Shown here piece after piece: positions 8,752-16,652 of a stretch of 22,438 bases of DNA. A model generated the notes under the pieces. The model was not told the origin of the DNA. It ran no database searches and was given only the letters and a program-made list of their open reading frames with translations. Both the position numbers and the translations under genes were made by a program. This DNA comes from Saccoglossus kowalevskii. Its lineage: Eukaryota > Hemichordata > Enteropneusta > Harrimaniidae. The stretch lies in NCBI RefSeq assembly GCF_000003605.2, contig NW_003120938.1:28377-50814 (forward strand). The letters run 5' to 3'. Every line of letters begins with the position of its first letter. Positions within the stretch are counted from its first letter, which is position 1.

Positions 8752-8759
8752 CCTAATAT

Positions 8760-9320
8760 GTTAGATTTCATTGATATAACGTTCCGGATTATTCTAACAC
8801 ATAACGCAATATTCAAAAAATACAGCCCATCCAATAAATAATATTTACAAACAAATTAAAAATTTCATAAAATTCATTCTGACAATGAGAAATAATTATT
8901 TGTGCGCATAGATAAATCAATGATGATGCGTTCTCAAACTTCTGAAGACGACGACGTTTTCGACAATGCTGTATGAATATGCATGTACATGTAATTTGCT
9001 TTTATGAATTCGTGGTCGATTTGATTCATTCATCCAACTTTTAATAATTGTAAAAAACAAAACTTCAAAGTTCTGTTCTGTAATGTACCTCATAAGTTAT
9101 GTCATTACGAAATAATCACTACACTAGTCCATGGTAAACAAACTCTGCTGTTTCTGGAATTGTTTCAGGCATTTTGCGGGTCATTACACAATGACGATGA
9201 TATATTTTACTGTTAGCTTTGAAATCTATACGCTCAGTATAATACCACCCGTCATTTAAGAGTCATAATGTGTAAATTAAGTCCACTTTGAAGTTCTGAG
9301 AGCGAATAAAATAACTGACG
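8760..9320. other. AT-rich stretch upstream of the minus-strand promoter, no gene seen
   Basis: No open frame, splice-like site or repeat of note. It may simply be distal promoter sequence of the transcript predicted to start at 8692. Confidence 0.35.
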
Positions 9321-9323
9321 TGA

Positions 9324-9366
9324 GACGGACACCGTCCAAACCACGGGATATCATAACCCGTGGTTT
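9324..9366. repeat. Two adjacent perfect hairpins
   Basis: GACGG-aca-CCGTC (9324-9336) is followed one base later by AAACCACGGG (9338-9347), a 9-nt loop and the exact complement CCCGTGGTTT (9357-9366). The second stem has 10 perfect pairs, six of them G-C. Either strand transcribed would fold stably. No U-rich tail fits a bacterial terminator, and the sequence does not match the histone stem-loop. Confidence 0.65.
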
Positions 9367-9691
9367 TATACTAATCATCTAACACGGCTTTCAAAGTAAC
9401 ATCAGCTTTGTAACCTAATAAATACAACACTTGAACACGACAGAATCATTGCACACATTGAGCTTTGATTTCGTGCATGGGAGACAGTCAAGACAGACAT
9501 GCTCTCCAGACTATTAAAGGGACACTTATAGACATATTTGAGGAAGACAAGGCGGACAGTCACTAGTTCATTTACTGATTCATGTCTTCATTGTCTGATT
9601 CTAATTATCCATGGTATATTAATCCACTTAGAGTTATTGTTGTTCTCGGACATCTCGAACCTTATTGACCGTAATTCCGAGTTTCTTTCAG

Positions 9692-9781
9692 ACGCCTAGG
9701 GTAATTGGAGGTCAAGCTTTGGGTTCCTTCTACGCGGCCGCCTCCGAGTCGCAAATTGCCTCAGTGGCATTCGTGGAATGA
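9692..9781 (+). CDS. Candidate terminal coding exon, unrecognised product
   Basis: A good 3' splice site (GAGTTTCTTTCAG ending at 9691, with branch-like TATTGAC about 25 nt upstream) opens onto 29 sense codons and a TGA at 9779-9781. The other two frames stop within four codons. The exon is markedly GC-rich, with a NotI site, in AT-rich surroundings. It encodes TPRVIGGQALGSFYAAASES then QIASVAFVE. An AATAAA at 9963-9968 would give a 3' UTR of about 200 nt. The RVIGG start recalls the activation site of trypsin-like proteases, but nothing after it fits. Upstream exons were not identified. The opposite strand also carries a 24-codon ATG frame. Confidence 0.3.
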   Translation, partial: TPRVIGGQALGSFYAAASESQIASVAFVE

Positions 9782-9962
9782 ACAGTACTAAACGATGCGT
9801 TCAAGGAAATACACAATACATGACATTTTCAACTTCAACAAAAAATTTCAACAAAAACAGAAGTTTAAAAGTTTACACAAGTGTCATAGATTTTACTTAC
9901 AAATTGTCATTTTAATTGAAAATTGACGATGACATCACACATTTTTCAGGCGATATTGAAAA

Positions 9963-9968
9963 AATAAA
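9963..9968 (+). terminator. Polyadenylation signal AATAAA
   Basis: Consensus AATAAA about 180 nt after the stop of the candidate terminal exon. Such hexamers are frequent in AT-rich DNA, so it carries weight only together with that exon. Confidence 0.25.
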
Positions 9969-9984
9969 GTGAAATCATAATTTT

Positions 9985-10260
9985 GGGAGATGAACGGGTT
10001 CGTTGACTGTTCGCTGTTCGTTGCATAGCGACGAACGCATCGGGCAATGAACTCGTAATCGCATACGTATCGCGATTCAGATCGATACATTCCCCGACTC
10101 ACAAACACAAATAACCGATGAAATCAAAGACATTCAGCGATAAGATCCACGCTCCCGTGCGGTATTGCATATTCTCGCCACGCGTGAAAAAAATGTTTTG
10201 GAACGAGGTCGTCAAAGAAACTTTTAGACATAAATTGATTGGTGGCAGCATGGGTCAACG
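9985..10260. other. Spacer with moderate CpG content, no gene seen
   Basis: Words such as TTCGTTGACTGTTCGCTGTTCGT (shown here only as a GTTCG-rich stretch near 10,000-10,030) and GATCGATAC occur, but no exon, repeat array or RNA gene could be supported. Confidence 0.3.
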
Positions 10261-10264
10261 CTAG

Positions 10265-10492
10265 TTATGAATATGGACTATTTGTAAACCACTTCCCGGC
10301 ATGCATCCGCGGCGCCAGTTTAGGGAGACTCTGAGAGTGGTATGAGGGCAACTGAGGTCGTTTTATTTCAAGACGTCTACACAATTGGGGAAGAGTGTTC
10401 ATGATGGAATTTCGATAACAAAAGCGGGGTCGGTTAACTGGGCAATAATTGGTCCCGTAGTCTAACTGACAACTGGGAAAATTGGTCTCCAT
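10265..10492 (-). CDS. Unrecognised 75-codon ORF
   Basis: A minus-strand ATG with G at -3 and G at +4, a good context, opens 75 codons ending in TAA. The product has four cysteines in the first half (near residues 8, 17, 25 and 38), proline-rich middle and end, and no signal peptide or membrane segment. Amino-acid make-up is unlike the K/N/I/F-rich noise frames of this window, and the segment is more GC-rich than its flanks. No family, promoter or splice site is recognised, so it is a hypothetical small protein or single exon. Confidence 0.22.
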   Translation of the reverse strand: METNFPSCQLDYGTNYCPVNRPRFCYRNSIMNTLPQLCRRLEIKRPQLPSYHSQSLPKLAPRMHAGKWFTNSPYS

Positions 10493-10499
10493 TACGCAC

Positions 10500-11307
10500 A
10501 GCTATTAGATCATCCAAGCTGCATTGTGGAGACGAAGCTAAGACACAATAACGCCCGTGGAATGAATGGACTAGCCAACATAGAAATTGGTGGTGTGACG
10601 CGAATACAATGTGTTGCAGGGATATTTATACCTGTCACAATGCTTCATATCATACTGAACCACACGTTCAGAAAGCTGTGAACGTTGAAAATAGCATGTA
10701 AATGTGTAAAATCACTGTCTATTGCATTGTTATCGGTCAATGGGATGGACAGTGTATTAAGTCTATGACTAAGTGACTCTGTATTATTCAAAGTTCGTTA
10801 ACACAAAAACACACATTTCGACGTGTTTGATAGTATTCCATTTGCTGTATGTGATTGAAAAACATTTAATAGTGGGTATCGGGTGATTGAAATCTACATT
10901 TTTTGAGGTGACTAAACAACACTGACCAGTTGACCAAAAGAGACGGGGCACATATTTGGTACTCTAGATGCAGGTAAAAAGCTCTTAACAGTCGCTTTGT
11001 GGCGATATTTACAAGCTTTGAGAGGGATACAAAAGTCTCAATAGCTCCAGTACCGCAATTACTTTGGCGAACTCTTGAGATATCGTGCGGTAAACAAACA
11101 CAGCGCTGTTTCCATTGTTGGGGATGTTATAAGGACAAGAAATCCCCATTTAATATTCTGACAATGACATAGACGATTAACCTGTTTACTTCGACGATTC
11201 CGACATTTGTGACTTTTTGTTTATTTTACCAAATCATAGAAAATTGAATAGTTAAATCGAAGACAGAAGAACCAGAATGAATGCGTGTTCTGTCTGCGTA
11301 GGGGACT
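10500..11307. other. No gene seen; isolated 5' splice-like site
   Basis: A plus-strand CAG|GTAAAA is present near 10,973 but the preceding open frame is under 20 codons. No repeats or RNA genes found. Confidence 0.35.
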
Positions 11308-11760
11308 NNNNNNNNNNNNNNNNNNNNNNNNNNNNNNNNNNNNNNNNNNNNNNNNNNNNNNNNNNNNNNNNNNNNNNNNNNNNNNNNNNNNNNNNNNNNN
11401 NNNNNNNNNNNNNNNNNNNNNNNNNNNNNNNNNNNNNNNNNNNNNNNNNNNNNNNNNNNNNNNNNNNNNNNNNNNNNNNNNNNNNNNNNNNNNNNNNNNN
11501 NNNNNNNNNNNNNNNNNNNNNNNNNNNNNNNNNNNNNNNNNNNNNNNNNNNNNNNNNNNNNNNNNNNNNNNNNNNNNNNNNNNNNNNNNNNNNNNNNNNN
11601 NNNNNNNNNNNNNNNNNNNNNNNNNNNNNNNNNNNNNNNNNNNNNNNNNNNNNNNNNNNNNNNNNNNNNNNNNNNNNNNNNNNNNNNNNNNNNNNNNNNN
11701 NNNNNNNNNNNNNNNNNNNNNNNNNNNNNNNNNNNNNNNNNNNNNNNNNNNNNNNNNNNN
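11308..11760. other. Assembly gap (453 N)
   Basis: Undetermined bases. The open frames reported across it by translation are artefacts. The flanks show no obvious simple repeat, so the cause of the gap is not evident. Confidence 1.
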
Positions 11761-12006
11761 ACATCTAAGTAATAACGATCGGAGCTATATGTGAATATAT
11801 TCCGACGTAGCAGATCAACATAACTGTCACAGTTATGTGGTATGTATGCACGGACAATGAGGTGCTGTGATTATAGCAAGGCCATAAACTGGCGTGATCA
11901 CCATCGAGGGGCATGTTTTACAGATTTATACATACTTGGGGAAAATATCACGCGTAGACAAGGCGGTAAATACGAACTACAAGTTTAAAATTAAAAACGC
12001 ACTCAC

Positions 12007-12267
12007 CTGATATCTACTGATGACGGAGTAACTGGCCGATACATGGGACGTACATGCCAACACCTTTAAGTCAAATCTGTGATAAGCTGAGCGTAACCCG
12101 AGCCGAGAGTGTCGAAAGAGCGCTGATTTAAAGCTCGTTATTAGGGGCGTCTCCAGATAGCCAATCAGGGGAAGAACCCAGCCAATTAAGTCGCGGTTTG
12201 TGAGTAATTTTATAACCTCATCATAATTGTTAACGACCCAATCATTGTTATTGTCAAGAGGTCCCAT
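12007..12267 (-). CDS. Candidate first exon with consensus 5' splice site
   Basis: On the minus strand an ATG at 12267 opens 87 codons that run to a consensus 5' splice site, ATATCAG|GTGAGT (exon end 12007). The frame begins MGPLDNNNDWVVNNYDEVIK and ends near SYSVISRYQ; no domain is recognised. A TATA box, TATAAAAG (12293-12300), lies upstream and would place the start near 12,270, only a few nt before the ATG. The exon may therefore be partly or wholly non-coding, with translation starting in a later exon. Three ATTGG (CCAAT) boxes lie inside at 12161-12165, 12182-12186 and 12238-12242, suggesting a second start site further downstream. Any next exon would lie left of 12,006, possibly in the gap. 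Confidence 0.32.
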
Positions 12268-12292
12268 AACGCTTAGCAGAACAAATTCCTGA

Positions 12293-12300
12293 CTTTTATA
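12293..12300 (-). promoter_or_regulatory. TATA box TATAAAAG, minus strand
   Basis: Perfect TATA consensus on the minus strand, about 30 nt before a predicted start near 12,270 and followed by the open frame and 5' splice site ending at 12007. It also sits upstream of the plus-strand frame at 12493 in the opposite direction, so the interval could act as a divergent promoter. Confidence 0.38.
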
Positions 12301-12492
12301 CAGGGTTCTTTTATTAAAGGACTCAAATGTAAGAAGCTGATTTCTTGTCCACGTTTGAAATCGTCCTGGGAGGCAATGCGGAGGTCAAATTTCCCCTTTC
12401 TTCACCCCTTAAAGAAGTGAAAAGAACACGTTTTGTTTGCCCACTTGTAGCATGGTCCACAATCGGCGTGGTTGCCGTGGAACTCATACGTA

Positions 12493-12843
12493 ATGTGCCC
12501 ACACAAACGAGTTACTGATAAAATCACCGCCGTATACATTTGGAGCAACAAATTACTCTGTAGTGGTAATTTAACTCTCAATGTCGCATGTTTAAACTCA
12601 GTTTACAAGTTTGTGAATGAACTTTGCTCTGAATGCGCCCTCTATCGACATCATCTGGCAGTTTCTAAAAGTCTGTATATTTTCAATGGTGGTAATCGCA
12701 TAGTGGAAAAGGCGAGCGTATACGAGATGTTTTCCAATAAATACCGTAAAGGCAAACATACTGTAGCAGAACTGCAAACAGGAGAATATATAGTCGAGTC
12801 TAGTACTCCACCCCTACCACCACTTCCTATTGAAATACAGTAG
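12493..12843 (+). CDS. Unrecognised 116-codon ORF, divergent from the minus-strand exon
   Basis: The frame is open from 12,457, with the first ATG at 12493 giving 116 residues. The product has five cysteines in its first half, including ELCSECALYRHH, a segment SLYIFNGGNRIVEKASVYEM and a proline-rich tail, TPPLPPLPIEIQ. The middle segment faintly resembles a kelch strand (hydrophobics then GG), but a single degenerate match cannot support that family. It lies about 225 bp head-to-head with the minus-strand candidate exon. No TATA box on this strand and no splice junction were seen. Confidence 0.17.
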   Translation: MCPHKRVTDKITAVYIWSNKLLCSGNLTLNVACLNSVYKFVNELCSECALYRHHLAVSKSLYIFNGGNRIVEKASVYEMFSNKYRKGKHTVAELQTGEYIVESSTPPLPPLPIEIQ

Positions 12844-12876
12844 CGAACAAAAGCACAGCCCACTTGAGGCGCAGAC

Positions 12877-12886
12877 GTCACGTGAC
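12877..12886. promoter_or_regulatory. Extended E-box palindrome GTCACGTGAC
   Basis: A perfect 10-bp palindrome matching the CLEAR-type site of MiT/TFE and USF bHLH-zip factors. A second identical 10-mer is at 13959-13968. CACGTG occurs 14 times in the window. Confidence 0.35.
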
Positions 12887-13227
12887 ATTAGCGTTCGTTC
12901 CGCCCACTCCTGTAGTCTATAGAACACAAAAATGAAGGGGAATTTGCTTGAAATGTGCATCGATCGTAGACGACCCATAGACGAATTGCTTGACATTGAT
13001 CAGGCCCATACTCAGAGTGACACTTCGAAACCGCAATTGATACGATGATGACAGCTGAAAGTGGAGCAGACTTTCTCTACAGTGCATGTTTTCTCTTGCA
13101 ACGTTAGCCAAGAATATATTCCTCCACGATAAGGGTCTAGAAACGACTACCGGTTTACGTTAATTGATTTACTACACTGCGTATTCTCGACACAAAAAAA
13201 CCATTTCCTTCACCTTTATAAATTTCA

Positions 13228-13557
13228 ATAGCATTTAAACCAAACCATCAGTTTAACTAGCGGATTACGCGTTGATAGCATTTAAACCAAACCATTCGTT
13301 TAACTAGCGGATTACGCGTTGATAGCATTTAAACCAAGCCATCCGTTTAACTAGCGGATTTACGCGTTGATAGCATTTAAACCAAACCATCCGTTTAACT
13401 AGCGGATTACGCGTTGATAGCATTTAAACCAAACCATCCGTTTAACTAGCGGATTACGCGTTGATAGCATTTAAACCAAACCATCCGTTTAACTAGCCGG
13501 ATTACGCGTTGATAGCATTTAAACCAAACCATTCGTTTAACTAGCGGATTACGCGTT
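13228..13557. repeat. Minisatellite, seven near-identical 47-bp units
   Basis: Units begin with GATAGCATTTAAACCAA and end with GGATTACGCGTT. Boundaries are 13228, 13274, 13321, 13369, 13416, 13463 and 13511, with unit lengths 46-48. Differences are single bases: CATCAG, CATTCG or CATCCG in the middle, AAGCC for AACC-type in unit three, an extra T in unit three and an extra C in unit six. Units four and five are identical. Each holds a MluI-type ACGCGT and TTTAAAC words. A 9-bp stub of the next unit (13558-13566) follows. High identity implies recent expansion or homogenisation. No spacers, so it is not a CRISPR array. Confidence 0.97.
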
Positions 13558-13566
13558 GATTTAAAC

Positions 13567-14190
13567 TTGTTGTTTCAGTTTGAATTGTGAAATTTATAAA
13601 TATTGACTGAAGTTTTTCATGGAATGGGTTAGTAATGCTGAGAGTGTAGTGGGCCAGATTCACTGGAGCTGTCCACACTATTCAAGCGATCTCCAAATAA
13701 TTATTAATTATCCAAATTTACGCTGAAATGGTGTTATAGATTTTAGTTTGGTGTGGATCGTAAACCGAGTTACCGTCACGAATCAGAAGTCATGGGAAAA
13801 TGTCTCAATGTACCATCGTTCTTTTCATGATAAAATTTACAGTTTGTGTCAGTTAGGTTTCTAAGATTGGTATAAACAGACTCGTTTTCATGGAAACATG
13901 ATTTTCTTCAAAGCATTATACATCAGAATGCCCAAGAAAAAGTACATACTTGACAAGAGTCACGTGACATCGCACACGTTAGAAAGTTCAAGTCAATATT
14001 GATGATCCCTTTTTTAGAGATATCGAAATGAGTCGCATTCTCATTTCTCTGGCCCATAAAAACAATGGACAGGTTAATTCTCTACTGACAGGGTATTCAA
14101 CGTACAAATGTGGAACCATTGTTGTATATCAATAGATTGAAATCATATCTAGATGACGAATGACTGACTAACCAAACAGCATATACATCT
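13567..14190. other. No gene seen
   Basis: AT-rich sequence with a second GTCACGTGAC palindrome (13959-13968). No open frame of note, RNA gene or transposon end recognised. Confidence 0.35.
13959..13968. promoter_or_regulatory. Extended E-box palindrome GTCACGTGAC
   Basis: Second exact copy of the 10-bp bHLH-zip palindrome found at 12877-12886, about 230 bp upstream of a CRE. Confidence 0.3.
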
Positions 14191-14193
14191 TTT

Positions 14194-14228
14194 TGACGTC
14201 ACAGAACCGCCGTGTCACTAGAGGGCGC
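14194..14228 (+). promoter_or_regulatory. CRE followed by a CTCF-like site
   Basis: TGACGTCA (14194-14201) is followed 13 bp later by TCACTAGAGGGCGC (14215-14228), which differs from the classical bilaterian CTCF core CCACTAGAGGGCGC only at its first base. This is the best CTCF-like match in the window. Confidence 0.4.
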
Positions 14229-14347
14229 GATGTATGGTGTATCAGTGGGTGTGAATACAGCTGACATATTGGTTTAGAATGCTACTCGTGATTTTTTGTA
14301 CATTTTTTGTATCAAAATCTTCAATTATTCGTTTTAATATTAGTCAA

Positions 14348-14417
14348 CAGTACGTGAACTGTCTTGGTTCGCTGTCCGTAAACAGTATGTGAACTGTCTT
14401 GGTTCACTGTCCGTAAA
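14348..14417. repeat. 35-bp tandem duplication
   Basis: Two head-to-tail 35-bp copies (14348-14382 and 14383-14417) start with CAGTACGTGAACTGTC or CAGTATGTGAACTGTC and differ at two positions. Each ends in CTGTCCGTAAA, which with the following CAG forms a small CTGT...ACAG hairpin. A third copy starts (CAGTA) but passes into a TATA-like sequence. Confidence 0.92.
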
Positions 14418-14420
14418 CAG

Positions 14421-14427
14421 TATAAAA
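14421..14427 (+). promoter_or_regulatory. TATA-like box TATAAAA
   Basis: Lies at the junction with the 35-bp duplication, about 200 bp after a CRE and CTCF-like pair. The first downstream ATG (14460) opens only 10 codons, so if used it would produce a non-coding or spliced leader. Confidence 0.25.
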
Positions 14428-15549
14428 TGTCATTTTAGCAGCGGTTTCCATAGATCACAATGAAACACATTCCCTTGATAAAAACCTACTAAAATATCAT
14501 ATTTTTAGTACTTCTAGACATTAAAAAGTACCCTGACGTTGGATGTACAATTTTGAGATATATCCGTTTCATTAGATACAATGGTAAAATACCCCAAAAC
14601 AGACAATACCTGCTATTGTACATCGAATTTCTCCGAACCAAGTACGGTGACCCTAGATTGTTATTCAATTATCTTCATTCTTGTGACATGAAATATTAAA
14701 TAGCGCCTCACCTTAATCCGTTCACCACCAGACTTTCTCGTCCGAATTTGTCAAAACTTTTTTTTATATTCCTCAAAATTTCTGGAGATCATTCAGTGAA
14801 CCTTAATTTTGGAGTCAATAATTTGAGTCAATTTTTGGTCTTTACTCAGAAAAATTGGTTATTATTAAGGTTGAGATTGACTGTACAAGATCAAGGTCTA
14901 TCAAAGTTTGAAATATTAAAGTCATCCCAGGTTTCAGTCATTGCTGCACCCAAATGTTATCGTCTGATTAACACTCGCGGCCTCACGTGACCACCTCTAT
15001 CGTTGAGGGTGCACCTAAACAAACATACTAGTACGCTTTGTTCCATAAGGTTACTAAATATGATTATGGGATAGTAAAACTACGTTTATATCACCCAATA
15101 ACTGAGTAAACAAGATGGGAAGCACTTTTAAAGAATAAAGGGTCAATACAAACGGCGTTTTGTCTGGCTTTCGTATGAATTGCAAAAATATTAGTACATG
15201 ACAAGATTGGGAAATAATCCCGCGTGGAATAAAGAATGCCACAAGTCATCAACCAACCCACGACTGACACGTCTTATTGTACAGAATAACTTTGAAAAAA
15301 ACGTGATAGAATCATAAACGCAGAATGTAACTTTTGAAACCCGTCCTCAATGCGAGATGTCACGATGTGAGCGTGTCGTCTCCTTGGCAACTAAGATGAG
15401 TTGAAACAACGCTCTAGAAAATTTCGTCGTGGACATTGTAGAAATCACATTACTAGTCTGTTTGGTATCTGAAATGCAAGCATAACAACCTATCTTTCAT
15501 TGTGTTTTTAGGACCATGTCACTTGTTACGTCGATATGTTGTGCAAACC
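14428..15549. other. No supported gene
   Basis: AT-rich. The open frames at about 14,748-14,990 and 15,054-15,242 lack good starts and look like noise. A TCACGTGA palindrome is at 14983-14990. Confidence 0.35.
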
Positions 15550-15978
15550 TCAGATGTTACAACAAAACAACATCTGTGACGTCATTGACAGGACCAAACT
15601 CAGCGTAAACGAAACATGAGCGTGACGGTACTGCGGTTGAAAAAAAAAACGTGTCAACAAATACGCCTCTTTTTGATTGATCTGCCTATCCTCGGGGGCG
15701 GACATCCGGGCATTTTCACCGCCTGGCAACCGGAGGCGGTGAAAACAATGGCCCAAAACTCGCAGAAAACGGTATTTTGGGATGAATATAGAGACTCCTC
15801 TGAACAGTGTAACAAGATTAGCCCTACGTGTGTAACATATATAAATTTGGTTGTTCGGGATTACTTCAAAGTTGAGTTTGTGTTGTTTTCTCGAATTTTC
15901 ACCGACTCGACCGGCGTTCCACAGCAGCGCGCACAAAGCCCATAGAAATACGTGGTACAGTGATGCGCGTCTAAGCAA
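15550..15978 (-). CDS. Overlapping open frames on both strands; weak candidate
   Basis: On the minus strand 142 codons are open, but the first ATG is late (about residue 91), so the whole frame could only be coding as a spliced exon. It begins with a hydrophobic run near LYHVFLWALCALLW and is otherwise unremarkable. A plausible minus-strand 3' splice site (T-run then CAACCGCAG) falls inside at about 15,639. The plus strand carries an overlapping 109-codon ATG frame (15616-15945). A 12-bp hairpin lies within both. No family recognised, and neither strand is preferred. Confidence 0.1.
   Translation of the reverse strand: MLRRASLYHVFLWALCALLWNAGRVGENSRKQHKLNFEVIPNNQIYICYTRRANLVTLFRGVSIFIPKYRFLRVLGHCFHRLRLPGGENARMSAPEDRQINQKEAYLLTRFFFQPQYRHAHVSFTLSLVLSMTSQMLFCCNI
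15551..15576. repeat. Perfect hairpin, 8-bp stem
   Basis: CAGATGTT, a 10-nt A/C-rich loop, then AACATCTG, directly followed by a CRE palindrome (15577-15584). Confidence 0.6.
15713..15745. repeat. Perfect hairpin, 12-bp stem and 9-nt loop
   Basis: TTTTCACCGCCT (15713-15724), loop GGCAACCGG, then AGGCGGTGAAAA (15734-15745). All 12 pairs are perfect, with a GC-rich apex and A/T base. It is the most stable short hairpin found in the window. The tight 9-nt loop equals that of the hairpin at 9338-9366, but the sequences are unrelated. Confidence 0.75.
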
Positions 15979-16001
15979 TGTAGAACGTCCGTGACATAGC
16001 T

Positions 16002-16009
16002 CCGCCCCC
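16002..16009. promoter_or_regulatory. GC box (Sp1-like)
   Basis: CCGCCCCC on the plus strand (GGGGGCGG on the minus) lies in a CpG-rich patch between frames pointing both ways. The next plus-strand ATG is at 16079. Confidence 0.3.
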
Positions 16010-16078
16010 GGGGATTAGGTGTTAGGGTTGCGGGCCAGTCAGGCAAAATTATCTTTGGGTATTATACACTAATTTACA

Positions 16079-16315
16079 ATGTATCATATATATGCCGTTC
16101 CCGGGACATTCTCCGATTCAGCGAGTCTGGACGCCGTCGCCAGTCTAGTGTTTACTCACAAAAGACTCGCACATGGGGTTTTCTATAGCATGCACATTCA
16201 TGTAACTATGGTGACGCGACAGCAATGGAATGGTCAAATTGAAGAAGTACTCAAAAATTCGACGTTGTTTCGGTTTCGGCCCGGAACATGGCGACCGCCA
16301 TGGCCGTTTCTATAA
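16079..16315 (+). CDS. Unrecognised 78-codon ORF downstream of a GC box
   Basis: The ATG has A at -3 (TACAATG) and lies about 70 bp after the GC box. The product starts MYHIYAVPGTFSDSASLDAV, is mixed in composition and ends GTWRPPWPFL. No domain or signal peptide is recognised. The region is CpG-rich compared with its neighbours. A second ATG frame (16288-16377) overlaps its end in another frame. Possible small protein or first exon. Confidence 0.2.
   Translation: MYHIYAVPGTFSDSASLDAVASLVFTHKRLAHGVFYSMHIHVTMVTRQQWNGQIEEVLKNSTLFRFRPGTWRPPWPFL
16287..16302. promoter_or_regulatory. YY1-like palindrome overlapping an ATG
   Basis: CATGGCG-AC-CGCCATG gives two head-to-head ATGGCG cores. The plus-strand copy, AACATGGCGAC, matches the YY1 consensus and coincides with an ATG in strong context (A at -3, G at +4), which opens 29 codons (16288-16377). 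YY1 sites over start codons are known for animal genes. Confidence 0.3.
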
Positions 16316-16377
16316 AAACTGTAATCATGTTGAAACATATCTTTCGAAAAAAAACTAAACAAAAATTAAATAAATAA
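16288..16377 (+). CDS. Small 29-codon ORF starting at the YY1-like site
   Basis: The frame reads MATAMAVSIKTVIMLKHIFR then a lysine-rich end, with the start in strong context. It is too short and low-complexity at its end to judge, and could be the coding start of a first exon. Confidence 0.13.
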   Translation: MATAMAVSIKTVIMLKHIFRKKTKQKLNK

Positions 16378-16652
16378 AATAACACGATCAGTAAAGTCAC
16401 AATCGTCATCAATATACAATTTTCTAGTCGGAGATGATATGTCACTGCAGTGCACAAGGCAGCTGACGTGAAAATAATCCCACGACTTTTAAAATAAGAA
16501 TGAATTTCACTATTATGCAGAATATACTCCGAGTACGCTTGGGTCAGGACGACCTAATTGTCGAGATCAGGCGATCATGCCTCATTAAATGGGAACTGAC
16601 GTGCTAGAAATACTAGTGACCACTTCAATATCACTGACATGATTTGTCAAGG

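Noticed and set aside
9692-9781. Trypsin-like protease activation site RVIGG
   Set aside because: The residues after RVIGG do not fit a serine-protease domain, and the frame ends after 29 residues.
11252-11794. Three open frames of 163-170 codons
   Set aside because: They are made almost wholly of the N gap and carry no information.
12493-12843. Kelch repeat protein
   Set aside because: Only one segment (LYIFNGG...VYEM) faintly resembles a kelch strand. No second repeat, and the conserved tryptophan is missing.
13228-13557. CRISPR-like array
   Set aside because: Units are contiguous with no unique spacers, and the genome is eukaryotic. It is a minisatellite.
16013-16030. Telomere-like TTAGGG
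   Set aside because: A single hexamer (within TAGGTGTTAGGG) with no tandem array.
16251-16457. Minus-strand membrane-protein frame
   Set aside because: Its hydrophobic run comes from T-rich sequence complementary to A-runs, and it lacks a convincing start. It overlaps better-supported plus-strand signals.
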